Below are positions 34,736 to 43,140 of a stretch of 64,000 bases of DNA, one piece after another. Origin of the DNA: Sphingobium sp. HWE2-09 (GTDB taxonomy: Bacteria > Pseudomonadota > Alphaproteobacteria > Sphingomonadales > Sphingomonadaceae); contig NZ_JAYKZX010000003.1 of assembly GCF_035989265.1 (NCBI RefSeq), forward strand, positions 2,944,501-3,008,500, given 5' to 3'. Position 1 is the stretch's first letter; every line of letters starts with the position of its first letter. The notes under the pieces are model-generated. The model was not told the origin of the DNA. It did no database searches and saw only the letters and a list, made by a program, of their open reading frames with translations. Position numbers and translations under genes: made by a program.

Positions 34736-37021
34736 TCAGAAGCGACCGGTCAGTTGCACGCCATAGAAACGCGGCTCTGCGGGGATGTAGGTCGGGATGC
34801 CGAAGGCGCCGCCGGTATTGCCTGCGTCGAGCAGATAATTCTTGTCCGTCGCATTGCGCACGAAACCGGAGATTTCGTAGCGATCCTCCGCGAAGCTGAC
34901 GCCCGCGCGCAGATTGACCAACATCACGCCTTTCTGGCTGATCGCTTCGCTATTGGGCACTTCGAAATAGATTTTGCTGCGATAGGTCAGGCTGGGCGTC
35001 GCGAAAAAGCGCATGCCATTGCCCAGAGGTGCGTCCACCGTGAAACCCGCCGCCGCCTGGAATTTGGGCTGGAGGCGGAACTGGTCGCCCGCGAAGCGGC
35101 CATTGGCTTCTTTGTCGTCGATGCCGCCATCGATATAGCCGCCATTGGCAAAGATGTTGAGCCAGCTGGTCGGCTGGATCGCGACTTCCGCCTCGACGCC
35201 CAGATTGCTCGCCGTGCCCGCACTGACCGTGCGGGTCACGCCGTCGCTGCCGGTCACGCTGACCTGGAAATTATCATAGGTCTGGTAATAGACGCCCAGC
35301 GAGCCGGAGACGATGCCGCTATTGCCCTTCAGCCCGACTTCATAGTTCCAGACATTTTCCTCCGCGACCCGGTTGATGCGCGCGACACCGCCAGCGGCGG
35401 CGTCCAGGCTGACGGTCGGCGAACGGCGGCCCTTCGACACGGTGGCGAAGCCATTCACATCGGACGAGAAGCGATAGAGGATGTTGAAGCGCGGCAGGAA
35501 GGCGGCGAAACTGTCTTCGGCGCGCAGGACGCGGCCGTTGGTGTTGATCTGGCCCGGAATGAGCGGGGCGCCGCTCAGCACGGAATTGGGCACGGTCGTG
35601 ACATAGCCCGACCGGCGCTTTTCGATGAGCGCGCGGATGCCAGCGGTCAGTTCCAGCGAGGGGCTGGCAAGCCAGGTGCCGTCGGCGAACATCGAATAGC
35701 TGTCATTCTTGCCCTGATTTTCATAGACCGAGCTGTAGGGAATGACGCTGGCCGCGCCCCGGGTAAGGATCGCGGTCGCCTGCGATGCGGTGACGGTGCC
35801 GTCGGCCGCGATGCAGGCAAGGCCGGGGATCAGGCGCGTAGCGCACTGGATATAGGTGCCCTCTTCGGTCGAAAAGGGCACGCGCTGATGGTTCTTCTCA
35901 CGGAACATGTTCCAGCCGAACGATCCGCGGAAATGATCGCCCGCATAGGTGAAGCGGGTTTCGTGGCTCGCTTGCCACCCCTTGGCTTCTTCGGCAAATT
36001 CCAGATACCAGGCGGCAGACCCGTCGGCATCGAACAGTTCGTTGCTGTCGAATTTGCGATAGCCGTTGACCATCGTCAGCGTCCAGTCGTCGGCGATGTC
36101 CCAGCTGAAGGTCAGGTTCGCGTCATAGACGTCGCGATGCAGGCCCAGCTTGTCGCCGCCCAGCACGGACGACGACAGCGGCGAACCGCTGAGGTTGGCG
36201 GAGCCGAAGGGGCTGCCCGGCCCTTGCGAGGTCGGCAGCGCGCGGGAGATGAAGGGCGTACCGGAATTGCGCTGACGATCGTAGGTCAGGATGAGGTCGG
36301 CGGTGAAGCTGTCGGTCGGCTTCAACCGCAGCGATCCGCGCACGCCCAGTTGATCGCGGGCATAGAGGTCGTCCTGCGTCGCCGACAGATTCTTCACATA
36401 GCCGTCCCGCTTTTTCCAGGCGAAGGCGATGCGCCCGGCAACCTTGTCCGACCCGCCATTGACGAAGCCGCTCAGCAGTTTGGAATCATAATTGCCGTAA
36501 CCGGCCGTCAGTTCGGCGGAAAAGCCGGGCTTCGGCCGCGCGGAGATCATGCTGATCGCGCCTACCGCCGACGCGGTGCCGAACAGCGTGGCTTGCGGTC
36601 CCTTGATGACCTCGATCCGCTCCATATCGTAGATGTCCTGATAGGAGCCTCGCGATCGGGAAATATCGACGCCGTTATAATAGAGGGTGACGCGCGGCGC
36701 CTGCTGTGCCGATCCGCTGTCCGACGTGATGCCGCGAATGACGATGCCGGGATTGTTGGCGCTCTGTTCCTGGATGTTGAGGCCGGGAATGTAATTGGAC
36801 AGCTCGTCAAGGTCCGACACGCCGATTTCCGCCATCCGCGCGCCGCTGACGGCGGAGATGGTGATGGGCACGTCCATCGCGCGCTGTTCGATCTTCTGCG
36901 CGGTGACGATGATCTGCTCGCCCCCTGCAGCCTCGACGTCGGGCGCGGCGGTCTGGGCGATGGCGGGAAAAGCGGTGCTGCTGGCGAGCAGGACGGCGAT
37001 GAGTTTCATGCGGCGTGTCAT
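34736..37021 (-). CDS. TonB-dependent receptor, co-transcribed with phoD
   Basis: A 761-residue outer-membrane receptor. ATG 37021 lies 9 bases after AAGGGG; an internal ATG at 37009 is less well placed. The signal is RMKLIAVLLASSTAFPAIAQ, followed by a TonB-box-like IIVTAQK, a plug with YIPGLNIQEQS, GIVIRGITSD and RIEVIKGPQATLFGT, and a barrel ending YGVQLTGRF with the C-terminal Phe. It is on one strand with phoD (23-base gap). A candidate Pho box lies 68-85 bases upstream. It may bring in phosphorylated organic compounds or ions that PhoD processes. The sequence also resembles receptors often annotated for siderophores, so the substrate is open. Confidence 0.9.
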   Translation of the reverse strand: MTRRMKLIAVLLASSTAFPAIAQTAAPDVEAAGGEQIIVTAQKIEQRAMDVPITISAVSGARMAEIGVSDLDELSNYIPGLNIQEQSANNPGIVIRGITSDSGSAQQAPRVTLYYNGVDISRSRGSYQDIYDMERIEVIKGPQATLFGTASAVGAISMISARPKPGFSAELTAGYGNYDSKLLSGFVNGGSDKVAGRIAFAWKKRDGYVKNLSATQDDLYARDQLGVRGSLRLKPTDSFTADLILTYDRQRNSGTPFISRALPTSQGPGSPFGSANLSGSPLSSSVLGGDKLGLHRDVYDANLTFSWDIADDWTLTMVNGYRKFDSNELFDADGSAAWYLEFAEEAKGWQASHETRFTYAGDHFRGSFGWNMFREKNHQRVPFSTEEGTYIQCATRLIPGLACIAADGTVTASQATAILTRGAASVIPYSSVYENQGKNDSYSMFADGTWLASPSLELTAGIRALIEKRRSGYVTTVPNSVLSGAPLIPGQINTNGRVLRAEDSFAAFLPRFNILYRFSSDVNGFATVSKGRRSPTVSLDAAAGGVARINRVAEENVWNYEVGLKGNSGIVSGSLGVYYQTYDNFQVSVTGSDGVTRTVSAGTASNLGVEAEVAIQPTSWLNIFANGGYIDGGIDDKEANGRFAGDQFRLQPKFQAAAGFTVDAPLGNGMRFFATPSLTYRSKIYFEVPNSEAISQKGVMLVNLRAGVSFAEDRYEISGFVRNATDKNYLLDAGNTGGAFGIPTYIPAEPRFYGVQLTGRF

Positions 37022-37088
37022 GTGGCGAACCCCTTTTTTGGATGGGGACGCCGCTGCCGCAAGGATGTGACGTGTCGGCGGCTAAGGC

Positions 37089-37106
37089 ATGACGGGGTGA
37101 TGAAAG
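37089..37106 (-). promoter_or_regulatory. Candidate Pho box upstream of the TonB receptor/phoD operon
   Basis: Read on the minus strand, CTTTCAT-CACC-CCGTCAT is two direct 7-mers separated by four bases. Each differs from the PhoB consensus CTGTCAT by one base, so 12 of 14 positions match. The site begins 68 bases before the receptor start codon, a normal position for PhoB activation. The rest of 37022-37270 shows no gene. Confidence 0.5.
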
Positions 37107-37270
37107 TTCAGAGATTGCCATGTCATGCAAGATCATCCCGATCCCTGTCGTTGATATGGGGTCGAGATGGCGGTTGACGGTGACGACGTTGCCCTTGCCG
37201 CTTTCATCGCAGGTTCACCACCGACCTGCGATGCCCTTTGGACAGCAATGTGCCGGATCAGGAGCCGCAT

Positions 37271-37540
37271 ATGATGCAGAGGCGCAAACGTCGTAAATTG
37301 GCAGCTATCGGCACTGTGCTATTATGCTGCGCCATTGCACCCATGGCCCAGGCGCAGTCCGATCCCGGCAAGAAAGCCTGCGTCAAGGAAGCGCGCCTGC
37401 TCTGCCCGGCGGAGATGCAGTCGATGAGCCGAAAGAAGGTGGAAGCCTGCATGATCAGCAAGATCGCGCAGACCTCGCCTGTCTGTCATGCGGCGATGTT
37501 GCGCATCAAGGCGGAGCGGGAGGCGGCCGCCAAGCGCTAG
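37271..37540 (+). CDS. Small exported cysteine-rich-repeat protein
   Basis: An 89-residue protein. ATG 37271 follows GGAG (37261-37264). A basic start (MMQRRKRRKLAAIG) and hydrophobic core end in MAQAQ, a Sec signal of about 31 residues, leaving a mature chain of about 58. That chain has one copy of a repeat with four Cys spaced as in the GLG1-type cysteine-rich family: ACVKEARLLCPA, then EACM and PVCHAAM, which would form two disulfides. The function of bacterial members is unknown. The last codon overlaps the stop of the convergent methyltransferase by four bases. Confidence 0.65.
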   Translation: MMQRRKRRKLAAIGTVLLCCAIAPMAQAQSDPGKKACVKEARLLCPAEMQSMSRKKVEACMISKIAQTSPVCHAAMLRIKAEREAAAKR

Positions 37541-38037
37541 GGTCGCGGGGCGGGTTCGTACAGTGCGCGATTTTCAGCACCGATCCGCACGTAGAGCATC
37601 GCCGCGTTGAGCAGGGTGAACAGCGCGGCAATCCATAGCAGCCCGAAGGTCAGCGGCAGGACGGCGATTTCGGCGGTCACGACCGCATAATTGGGATGGC
37701 GCAGGAATCGGAACGGCCCTTTGTTAACCAAGGGCGCGTCCTGCGTCACGATGATGCGCGTGGTCCATCGCGGACCAAGGGTCGCCAGCACCCATATCCG
37801 CATCAGTTGCAGAACAGCGAAGACGATCAGCAACGGCAGGGATACAGGACGATCGCCGACCGTGAACCATAGGGCCGCGAGCCAGGCCGTGTGCATCGCG
37901 ACCATCACGGGATAATGGCTCGCCCCGACTTCATGCGCTCCGGCGGCCAGCAGCCTGGCGGTGTTGCGGCGGGCGATCACCAGTTCGCTCAGCCGTTGCA
38001 GCGTCACGAACGCCATGATCGCATAGGGCAGCGTCAT
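37537..38037 (-). CDS. Isoprenylcysteine-carboxyl-methyltransferase-like membrane enzyme, partner of the type III PKS
   Basis: A 166-residue protein with four or five hydrophobic segments. ATG 38037 overlaps the PKS stop by four bases (ATGA), so it is translated with it. The methyltransferase pattern is RWTTRIIVTQDAPLVNKGPF followed by RFLRHPNYAVV and a C-terminal IGAENRAL, as in ICMT-family enzymes such as B. subtilis BpsB and S. griseus SrsB. These methylate the alkylpyrones or alkylresorcinols made by the adjacent type III PKS. By that precedent it should O- or C-methylate the lipid product in the membrane. The catalysed position here is unknown. Confidence 0.85.
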   Translation of the reverse strand: MTLPYAIMAFVTLQRLSELVIARRNTARLLAAGAHEVGASHYPVMVAMHTAWLAALWFTVGDRPVSLPLLIVFAVLQLMRIWVLATLGPRWTTRIIVTQDAPLVNKGPFRFLRHPNYAVVTAEIAVLPLTFGLLWIAALFTLLNAAMLYVRIGAENRALYEPAPRP

Positions 38038-39083
38038 GCCGCGCACCGCAGCGTGAGCGAAGAGGCGGTAAAGCCCGGACCCAGCGCGTTCAACACGGAC
38101 AGCGGCGGCAGGCCCGCCCGACGATAGCGGTCCAGTACGAACAACACGGTCGGCGCCGACATATTGCCATGATCGCGCAGCACATCGCGTTCGTGGACGA
38201 GCGATCCCTGGTTCAGCGCCAGCGCGCCTTCGATCGCGTCGACGACCTTTGCGCCACCGGGATGGCATATGAACTGGTCGATATCGTCTATGCCCAGCCC
38301 CTGCGGCGCGAGCATTTCCGTCATAGCCTGTCGCATCTCTCGCCGTGCGAAAGCCGGGATCGCGCGGTTGAGCACGACGCCCAGACCGGTGGGTTCCGCC
38401 CGCCACCCCATGATGTCGAGCGTGTCGTTCCATGTCTTTTCGGCGCTGCCGGTGATTTGCACGAAGCCATCCTCTCCCGCGCGCAGCACGCAGGCCGCTG
38501 CGCCATCGCCGAACAGGGCGGTGGAAATGATGTCCGCCTTGTCGGCCTTGTCCGTCCGCAGGGCCAGGCTGCACAATTCGACCGTGACGAACAATATGAC
38601 CGATCCCGGCATGGCGCGGGCCAGCTTGCTTGCCACGCCCAGGCCCGTAGCGCCGCCGGCGCAACCCAAGCCGAAGATCGGAATGCGCTGAACATCGGTG
38701 CGGAAGGGGAGGTGCGCCATGGCGCGCGCTTCCAGGCTGGGCGTGGCGATGCCTGTCGAGGAGACGGTGACGATCATGTCCACGTCCTGCGGACGAAGGT
38801 CCGCCTGCGCGATCGCCTTCTGCGCGGCGACGACGAACAGGTCGAGTGCGATATCGAGATAGGCGGCGGACCGTTCGGGGAAGGAACGATCGCTGCGATA
38901 CCAGTCGACCGGCATAGCGAGTTGGCGACAGGCAACCCCGGCATTGGCATAGACCGAAGAGAGGCGTTCGAAATCGGCGAAATCCTTGCCGATCAGGTCA
39001 CGCGCGGTGTCGAGGGCTTCGCTCTGCGACAGCCGATGCGGCGGCGTTTCCGTTACCAGCGAGAGTATGGACACCGGGTTCAA
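38034..39083 (-). CDS. Type III polyketide synthase (chalcone/alkylresorcinol synthase family)
   Basis: A 349-residue homodimeric ketosynthase that extends a CoA- or fatty-acyl starter with malonyl-CoA. The catalytic triad is complete: Cys in IFGLGCAGGATGL (about residue 142), His in QFICHPGGAKV (about 273) and Asn in RDHGNMSAPTVLF (about 308). Bacterial relatives beside an ICMT-type methyltransferase (BpsA/BpsB, SrsA/SrsB) make alkylpyrones or alkylresorcinols that sit in membranes or cyst coats. The gene is coupled to the methyltransferase and divergent from a drug-type exporter, which together form a compact product-making and export unit. The starter chain length cannot be read from the sequence. 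Confidence 0.93.
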   Translation of the reverse strand: MNPVSILSLVTETPPHRLSQSEALDTARDLIGKDFADFERLSSVYANAGVACRQLAMPVDWYRSDRSFPERSAAYLDIALDLFVVAAQKAIAQADLRPQDVDMIVTVSSTGIATPSLEARAMAHLPFRTDVQRIPIFGLGCAGGATGLGVASKLARAMPGSVILFVTVELCSLALRTDKADKADIISTALFGDGAAACVLRAGEDGFVQITGSAEKTWNDTLDIMGWRAEPTGLGVVLNRAIPAFARREMRQAMTEMLAPQGLGIDDIDQFICHPGGAKVVDAIEGALALNQGSLVHERDVLRDHGNMSAPTVLFVLDRYRRAGLPPLSVLNALGPGFTASSLTLRCAA

Positions 39084-39213
39084 ATAGGGCCGCCTGACGT
39101 GACCGGCTGACCGGTAAAAGGGTTCTTATGCGCAACGACTTGGACCACTGCGAGTTCCTTGTGTCCGATAGCCAGGCGGCTATGACGAAGTGGGCGTTCG
39201 GGATAGGCACGAC

Positions 39214-40800
39214 ATGGATGAAGGGTCTGACCTGAATGGTCGCGGAACACAGGCCGCCGGATATCGCGAATGGACCGGCTTCATCCTGATGTGCCTGGGG
39301 ATGTTCATGGCGATCCTGGACATCCAGATCGTCGCCACGTCGCTCCCCACCATCCAGTCCGCCTTGGGCATCGCGCCCGACCGGATGATATGGGTGCAGA
39401 CGGCCTATCTGACGGCCGAGATCGTCGCCATACCGCTGACAGGCTATCTGACCGCCAGGCTGGGGATGCGCTGGCTGTTCGTGGGAGCGGTCAGCCTGTT
39501 CACCCTCGCCTCCTTCGGTTGCGCGATGAGCAACAATTTCGGCGAACTGATCGCCTGGCGCATCGTGCAGGGCTTTTCCGGCGGGACGTTGATTCCGGCC
39601 GTCTTCGCCGCGGTATTCCTGCTGTTTCCGCCCCGGTCGCAGGCACTGGCGACGACCATCGCTGGAGTCGCCGCCGTTCTGGCGCCCACGATCGGGCCGA
39701 TCGTCGGCGGCTGGATCACCCAGTCCTATTCCTGGCATTGGCTGTTCCGGGTGAACATCCTGCCCGGGATCGTCGCTGCGGTCGGCGTGGCGATCTTCCT
39801 GCGCGGCAAGGTGGCCGAACGGCATGGGGCAAGGCCGATCGACTTGCTTGCGCTACTGCTGCTCGCCACCAGCCTGGTCGCGTTGCAGATCGGGCTGAAG
39901 GATGCGCCGACGCTGGGGTGGCGCGCGCCGCATGTGATGCTGCTGCTGGGCGTGTCGGCGATCAGCGCGGCCGCTTTCATTTGGCGAACCTGGATGTCGG
40001 ACGCGCCGCTGGTCCAGTTGCGCTGCTTTGCCGATCGCCACTTCACCATCGGCTGCGTCCTGAGTTTCGTACTGGGTTTCGGCCTGTTCGGATCGACCTA
40101 TCTGATGCCCTTCTTCTTGGGCCTGGTGCGCGACCATGGTCCGCTGCGCATCGGTGAGATCATGCTGGTGACGGGCCTGACCCAGCTGGCGACGGCGCCG
40201 CTCGCGGTCTGGGCCGAACGCCGGGTCGATCCCCGTTGGCTCACGGCCTTCGGCTTCGCGCTGTTCGCGATCGGCCTGTTGTTGAGCGCGCATCAAACCG
40301 CCCAGACGGATTTCGCCGACATGCTGATACCCCAGATGGTGCGCGGCGCGGCGATCATGTTCTGCCTGTTGCCGCCGACGCGGATGGCGCTGGGGCGGCT
40401 GCCGGCATCGATGGTGGCGGACGGCAGCGGGTTGTTCAACCTGATGCGCAATCTGGGCGGCGCGGTCGGCCTGGCGCTGATCGACACAACCATCTTCAGC
40501 CGCGCTGCTACGGAGGCGAGCCACATTGCGGACAAGCTGCGTGCGGGCGATGTCGCCACCGCCGTGAAGATCGGCATACCAAGGGACGCCTTTCTGGAAC
40601 AACGCGGCCAGCCGCTTGACGAATTTGCGACGGAAATGATCCGGCCTTTGGTGGAGAAAGCCTCGCTCGTCCCGGCCGTGAACGCAGCCTGGCTGATGTG
40701 CGGCATCCTGACGGCGCTCATTGTGTTGACGCTGCTGTTCGTGAAACGAACGGGTACTTCGCCATCAGCCGAAGAGGATATGGCATCCGAGACGGCTTGA
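39214..40800 (+). CDS. DHA2-family MFS exporter (EmrB/QacA type)
   Basis: A 528-residue, 14-helix drug:proton antiporter. ATG 39214 is preceded by GGGATAGG; an in-frame GTG at 39190 would add 8 residues and has no ribosome site. The N-terminal GMFMAILDIQIVATSLPTIQ is the DHA2 signature of helix 1, and motif C is seen in APTIGPIVGGWI. The long C-terminal loop before the last helix is typical of EmrB. EmrB normally needs a periplasmic EmrA adaptor, which is not present here. Because it is divergent from the type III PKS operon it may export that product, or confer resistance unrelated to it. Confidence 0.88.
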   Translation: MDEGSDLNGRGTQAAGYREWTGFILMCLGMFMAILDIQIVATSLPTIQSALGIAPDRMIWVQTAYLTAEIVAIPLTGYLTARLGMRWLFVGAVSLFTLASFGCAMSNNFGELIAWRIVQGFSGGTLIPAVFAAVFLLFPPRSQALATTIAGVAAVLAPTIGPIVGGWITQSYSWHWLFRVNILPGIVAAVGVAIFLRGKVAERHGARPIDLLALLLLATSLVALQIGLKDAPTLGWRAPHVMLLLGVSAISAAAFIWRTWMSDAPLVQLRCFADRHFTIGCVLSFVLGFGLFGSTYLMPFFLGLVRDHGPLRIGEIMLVTGLTQLATAPLAVWAERRVDPRWLTAFGFALFAIGLLLSAHQTAQTDFADMLIPQMVRGAAIMFCLLPPTRMALGRLPASMVADGSGLFNLMRNLGGAVGLALIDTTIFSRAATEASHIADKLRAGDVATAVKIGIPRDAFLEQRGQPLDEFATEMIRPLVEKASLVPAVNAAWLMCGILTALIVLTLLFVKRTGTSPSAEEDMASETA

Positions 40801-40971
40801 CGGGCGGATGTGATGCAGGCCGCTCACCGCCATAGGCATATCGCCAGCATCGACGTTGTCGCCTTTGGCGACACGTTCAACTAAAAACTGTCCGCGCGTT
40901 TCAAGTCGGCCAAGGGCATAGCGCTGCGCTGACTTCGTAAACCCGTCAGCGAATGTTGGCGAAGGGAGATG

Positions 40972-41047
40972 TGGTGCCCGGGGACGGATTCGAACCGCCG
41001 ACACTGCGATTTTCAATCGCATGCTCTACCAACTGAGCTACCCGGGC
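40972..41047 (-). tRNA. tRNA-Phe (GAA)
   Basis: On the minus strand the gene reads from GCCCGGGTAGCTCAG through the anticodon stem-loop GCGATTGAAAATCGC, whose loop TTGAAAA holds anticodon GAA. It ends in the GGTTCGAATCC T-arm and CCCGGGC closing the acceptor stem with discriminator A. CCA is encoded (40972-40974), so the gene is 76 bases. It lies 50 bases after yacG, in the usual alphaproteobacterial position. Confidence 0.97.
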
Positions 41048-41097
41048 ACGGGTCTTCGGCAAGGACGCCCCGCCGGATGGAGGCGTGCCTATAAGCG

Positions 41098-41292
41098 TCA
41101 ATCCGGTTCGCTGTCCAGCCCATAATTGCCGTTTTTTTGAGCATGTTCATCGACCGGCGCGCCGGGTACGCGATAGCCTTCGCCCAGCCATTGCAGCAGG
41201 TCGCGGTCGCGGCAGGCGGGGCTGCAAAAGGGGCGCGTTGCGGGCTGGGCGGGTTGGCCGCAGACCGGGCAGGCGGCGGGTTTAGGCGACAT
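41098..41292 (-). CDS. yacG: DNA gyrase inhibitor YacG (zinc-ribbon protein)
   Basis: A 64-residue protein. ATG 41292 (MSPKPAACP) lies inside the end of the RNase E/G-like gene (11-base overlap), so it is translation-coupled; an in-frame upstream start would be longer but unconserved. The four zinc ligands are CPVCG and FCSPACR, followed by the family's RDRDLLQWLGEGYRVPG. YacG binds GyrB and blocks gyrase DNA binding in E. coli. The C-terminal tail is acidic. Confidence 0.9.
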   Translation of the reverse strand: MSPKPAACPVCGQPAQPATRPFCSPACRDRDLLQWLGEGYRVPGAPVDEHAQKNGNYGLDSEPD

Positions 41293-42271
41293 GGCCGCCC
41301 GACAGCGCGAGCGCCGCATCCGCTTTCAGCACGATCGCGCCGCCCCGGCGCTTTGAGAGCATCTCGATCCAGTCCTGCCGCTTGTGCAACAGGTCGATGA
41401 TCGCGGGCGCAGCAGTCACCGTAGCGCCGCCACCCTGGCCGTGCCGTTCCGCCCGGCGCAGCAGCGCCAGCGCAGCGGTCAGCACCAGGTCTTCGCGCAG
41501 TGTTTCCATCAGATTGGCGCGTTCGCGGCGGCGGATGATCTGGAGGAAGCCGAACCCGTTCACGGCGGTGCGCTCGAAGGGTAGCGGCAGATATTTGTCG
41601 ATCTGCGCAGCGGCGATGATCCGCTCGTCCTTGTTGTTCATCGTCGGCAGGTCGATGCCGATCGATCCGCTCAACCCCATGCGCCGCACCGTCTGCGCGG
41701 CAAGCTTGGCACCCTTGGGGCCAAGCTGGGCAGGGGGCAGCGAACCGTCAATGTCGATCAGCACCATGGCGGGCGTCAGGAACAGGCGCAGCGCGGCGGC
41801 TTCGGTGCCGACCTCGCCACTGATCGCTTCTTCCATCAATTCGCTCCAGCCATGCGCTTCCAGCCGGTCTTCTTCATGCGCGGGGCAGGGGACGACGGGC
41901 ACGCCGGTGGCGCGGATGCGCTGCAACAGGCTGGGACCGGCATGGGGCTTTGCGCCGGGCTGGGGCATGCGGCCCTTGGCGCGCTTGGGGCGGCCTTCCT
42001 CGGCGATCGCTTCGCGTGTGATTTCCAACAGAACGTTGGCGCCTTCGGCCAGCCGGGGCGGGATCGGCTCCAGCAGCACTTCCTCGCCCGAGATCAGCCG
42101 CACGATGCCGCGCTTCTTGGGGATGAGGGTGGCGACCAGCCGCCCCTGCGCGACGGCGCCGGGGCGAACCGCTTCGCCCTCGCGCTCGATCAGCGCCTCG
42201 ACCAGCTTGCCCTTTTCGATCAGGGCGGCGCGCGCCTCGCCAATGCCTTCTTCATAGAGCCATTCGGCCAT
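41282..42271 (-). CDS. Short ribonuclease E/G-like protein lacking the zinc link
   Basis: A 329-residue homologue of the RNase E/G catalytic domain. It starts MAEWLYEEGIGEARAALIEKGKLVEALIERE, an S1-like beginning of the family, and contains ATGVPVVPCPAHEEDRL, AMVLIDIDGSLPPAQLGPKG, IGIDLPTMNNKDER and FGFLQIIRRRERANLMETL. Standard RNase E/G has a D-x-N metal site (Asp303/Asn305 in E. coli RNase E); here it is D-I-D, and the second Asp is in IGIDLPTM. The C-P-x-x-C zinc-link Cys pair that makes dimers of dimers is absent, and the chain is about 130 residues shorter. It is conserved beside maf/yacG in alphaproteobacteria, so it is not a fresh truncation. Confidence 0.85.
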   Translation of the reverse strand: MAEWLYEEGIGEARAALIEKGKLVEALIEREGEAVRPGAVAQGRLVATLIPKKRGIVRLISGEEVLLEPIPPRLAEGANVLLEITREAIAEEGRPKRAKGRMPQPGAKPHAGPSLLQRIRATGVPVVPCPAHEEDRLEAHGWSELMEEAISGEVGTEAAALRLFLTPAMVLIDIDGSLPPAQLGPKGAKLAAQTVRRMGLSGSIGIDLPTMNNKDERIIAAAQIDKYLPLPFERTAVNGFGFLQIIRRRERANLMETLREDLVLTAALALLRRAERHGQGGGATVTAAPAIIDLLHKRQDWIEMLSKRRGGAIVLKADAALALSGGHVA

Positions 42272-42274
42272 AAC

Positions 42275-42847
42275 TTAATCCAATGGATAGCCCGCTGCCC
42301 GGAGCAGCGTGCGGGTTTCGTAAAGCGGCAGGCCCATGATCGCGCTGTGGCTGCCCTGGATCGTGCGGATGAGGCCAGCGGCGCGGCCCTGTATGGCATA
42401 GCCACCCGCCTTGCCGCGCCATTCGTCGCTGGCGATATAGCGGTCGATCTCCGCCGGTTCCAGCCGCTTGAAGATGACGATATTGTCGGAGAGCCGATGC
42501 CGCGCCCGTCCGTCGCCATCGATCAGCGTGATGGCGCTCAATACGCGATGCCGCCGCCCGGACAGCAAGGCCAGGCAGGCGCGCGCCTCCGCCTCGCTCT
42601 CCGCCTTGGGCAGGATGCGGCGGCCTACGGCGATGACCGTGTCGCCCGACAGCACCAATGCACCGGGATGACGCGCAGCGACGATGGCCCCCTTGTCTGC
42701 GGCTACGCGCGCGGCATAGACGGCAGGCAGTTCGGCCTTGCGGGGCGTTTCGTCGATGTCGGCCGGGTCGACCGCATCGGGGACGACGCCAATCTGTCCC
42801 AGAAGGTCAAGCCGCCTGGGGGAAGCCGAAGCAAGAATAAGCCGCAT
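42275..42847 (-). CDS. maf: Maf-family nucleoside-triphosphate pyrophosphatase
   Basis: A 190-residue Maf protein, which hydrolyses dTTP/UTP or modified nucleotides to monophosphates as a pool-cleaning step. ATG 42847 gives MRLILASASPRRLDLL, the family signature; a TTG six bases upstream is also possible. Other motifs are DIDETPRKAELP, VLSGDTVIAVGRRIL and GKAGGYAIQGRAA. It lies 11 bases after infA and 3 bases before the RNase E/G-like gene, clearly one operon. Whether it is the dTTP/UTP (YhdE) or m7GTP (YceF) type cannot be decided by eye. Confidence 0.92.
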   Translation of the reverse strand: MRLILASASPRRLDLLGQIGVVPDAVDPADIDETPRKAELPAVYAARVAADKGAIVAARHPGALVLSGDTVIAVGRRILPKAESEAEARACLALLSGRRHRVLSAITLIDGDGRARHRLSDNIVIFKRLEPAEIDRYIASDEWRGKAGGYAIQGRAAGLIRTIQGSHSAIMGLPLYETRTLLRAAGYPLD

Positions 42848-42858
42848 GGACAAGCGGC

Positions 42859-43077
42859 TTATTTGAAGCGGTACGTGATCCGACCCTTGGTCAGGTCGTA
42901 AGGCGTCAGCTCGACAAGCACTTCGTCGCCCACAAGCACGCGGATGCGGTTCTTGCGCATCTTGCCAGCGGTGTGACCCAGAATCTCATGATCATTTTCA
43001 AGCCGAACGCGGAACATGGCGTTGGGGAGAAGCTCCACAACCTGTCCGCGCATTTCAAGCAGTTCTTCTTTAGCCAT
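42859..43077 (-). CDS. infA: Translation initiation factor IF-1
   Basis: A 72-residue S1/OB-fold protein that occupies the ribosomal A site during initiation. ATG 43077 gives [20 protein letters not shown]; an in-frame start 18 bases upstream adds MRIRDI and is not conserved. The rest, [20 protein letters not shown] then [12 protein letters not shown] and [16 protein letters not shown], is close to universal. It leads the infA-maf-RNase E/G-like-yacG-tRNA-Phe group. Confidence 0.97.
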   Translation of the reverse strand: MAKEELLEMRGQVVELLPNAMFRVRLENDHEILGHTAGKMRKNRIRVLVGDEVLVELTPYDLTKGRITYRFK

Positions 43078-43140
43078 AATATCCCGAATTCGCAAAATCG
43101 CGCCGCCATAGCGCCAAATCGCGGAAAATGAAAGTCAAGG

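Noticed and set aside
34727..37177. An 816-codon open frame on the plus strand, opposite the TonB receptor
   Set aside because: The receptor on the minus strand has signal, plug and C-terminal Phe; the antisense has none.
39128..39235. A 35-codon frame between the PKS and the exporter
   Set aside because: It begins without a ribosome site and runs over the exporter start in another frame; no pattern suggests a leader peptide.
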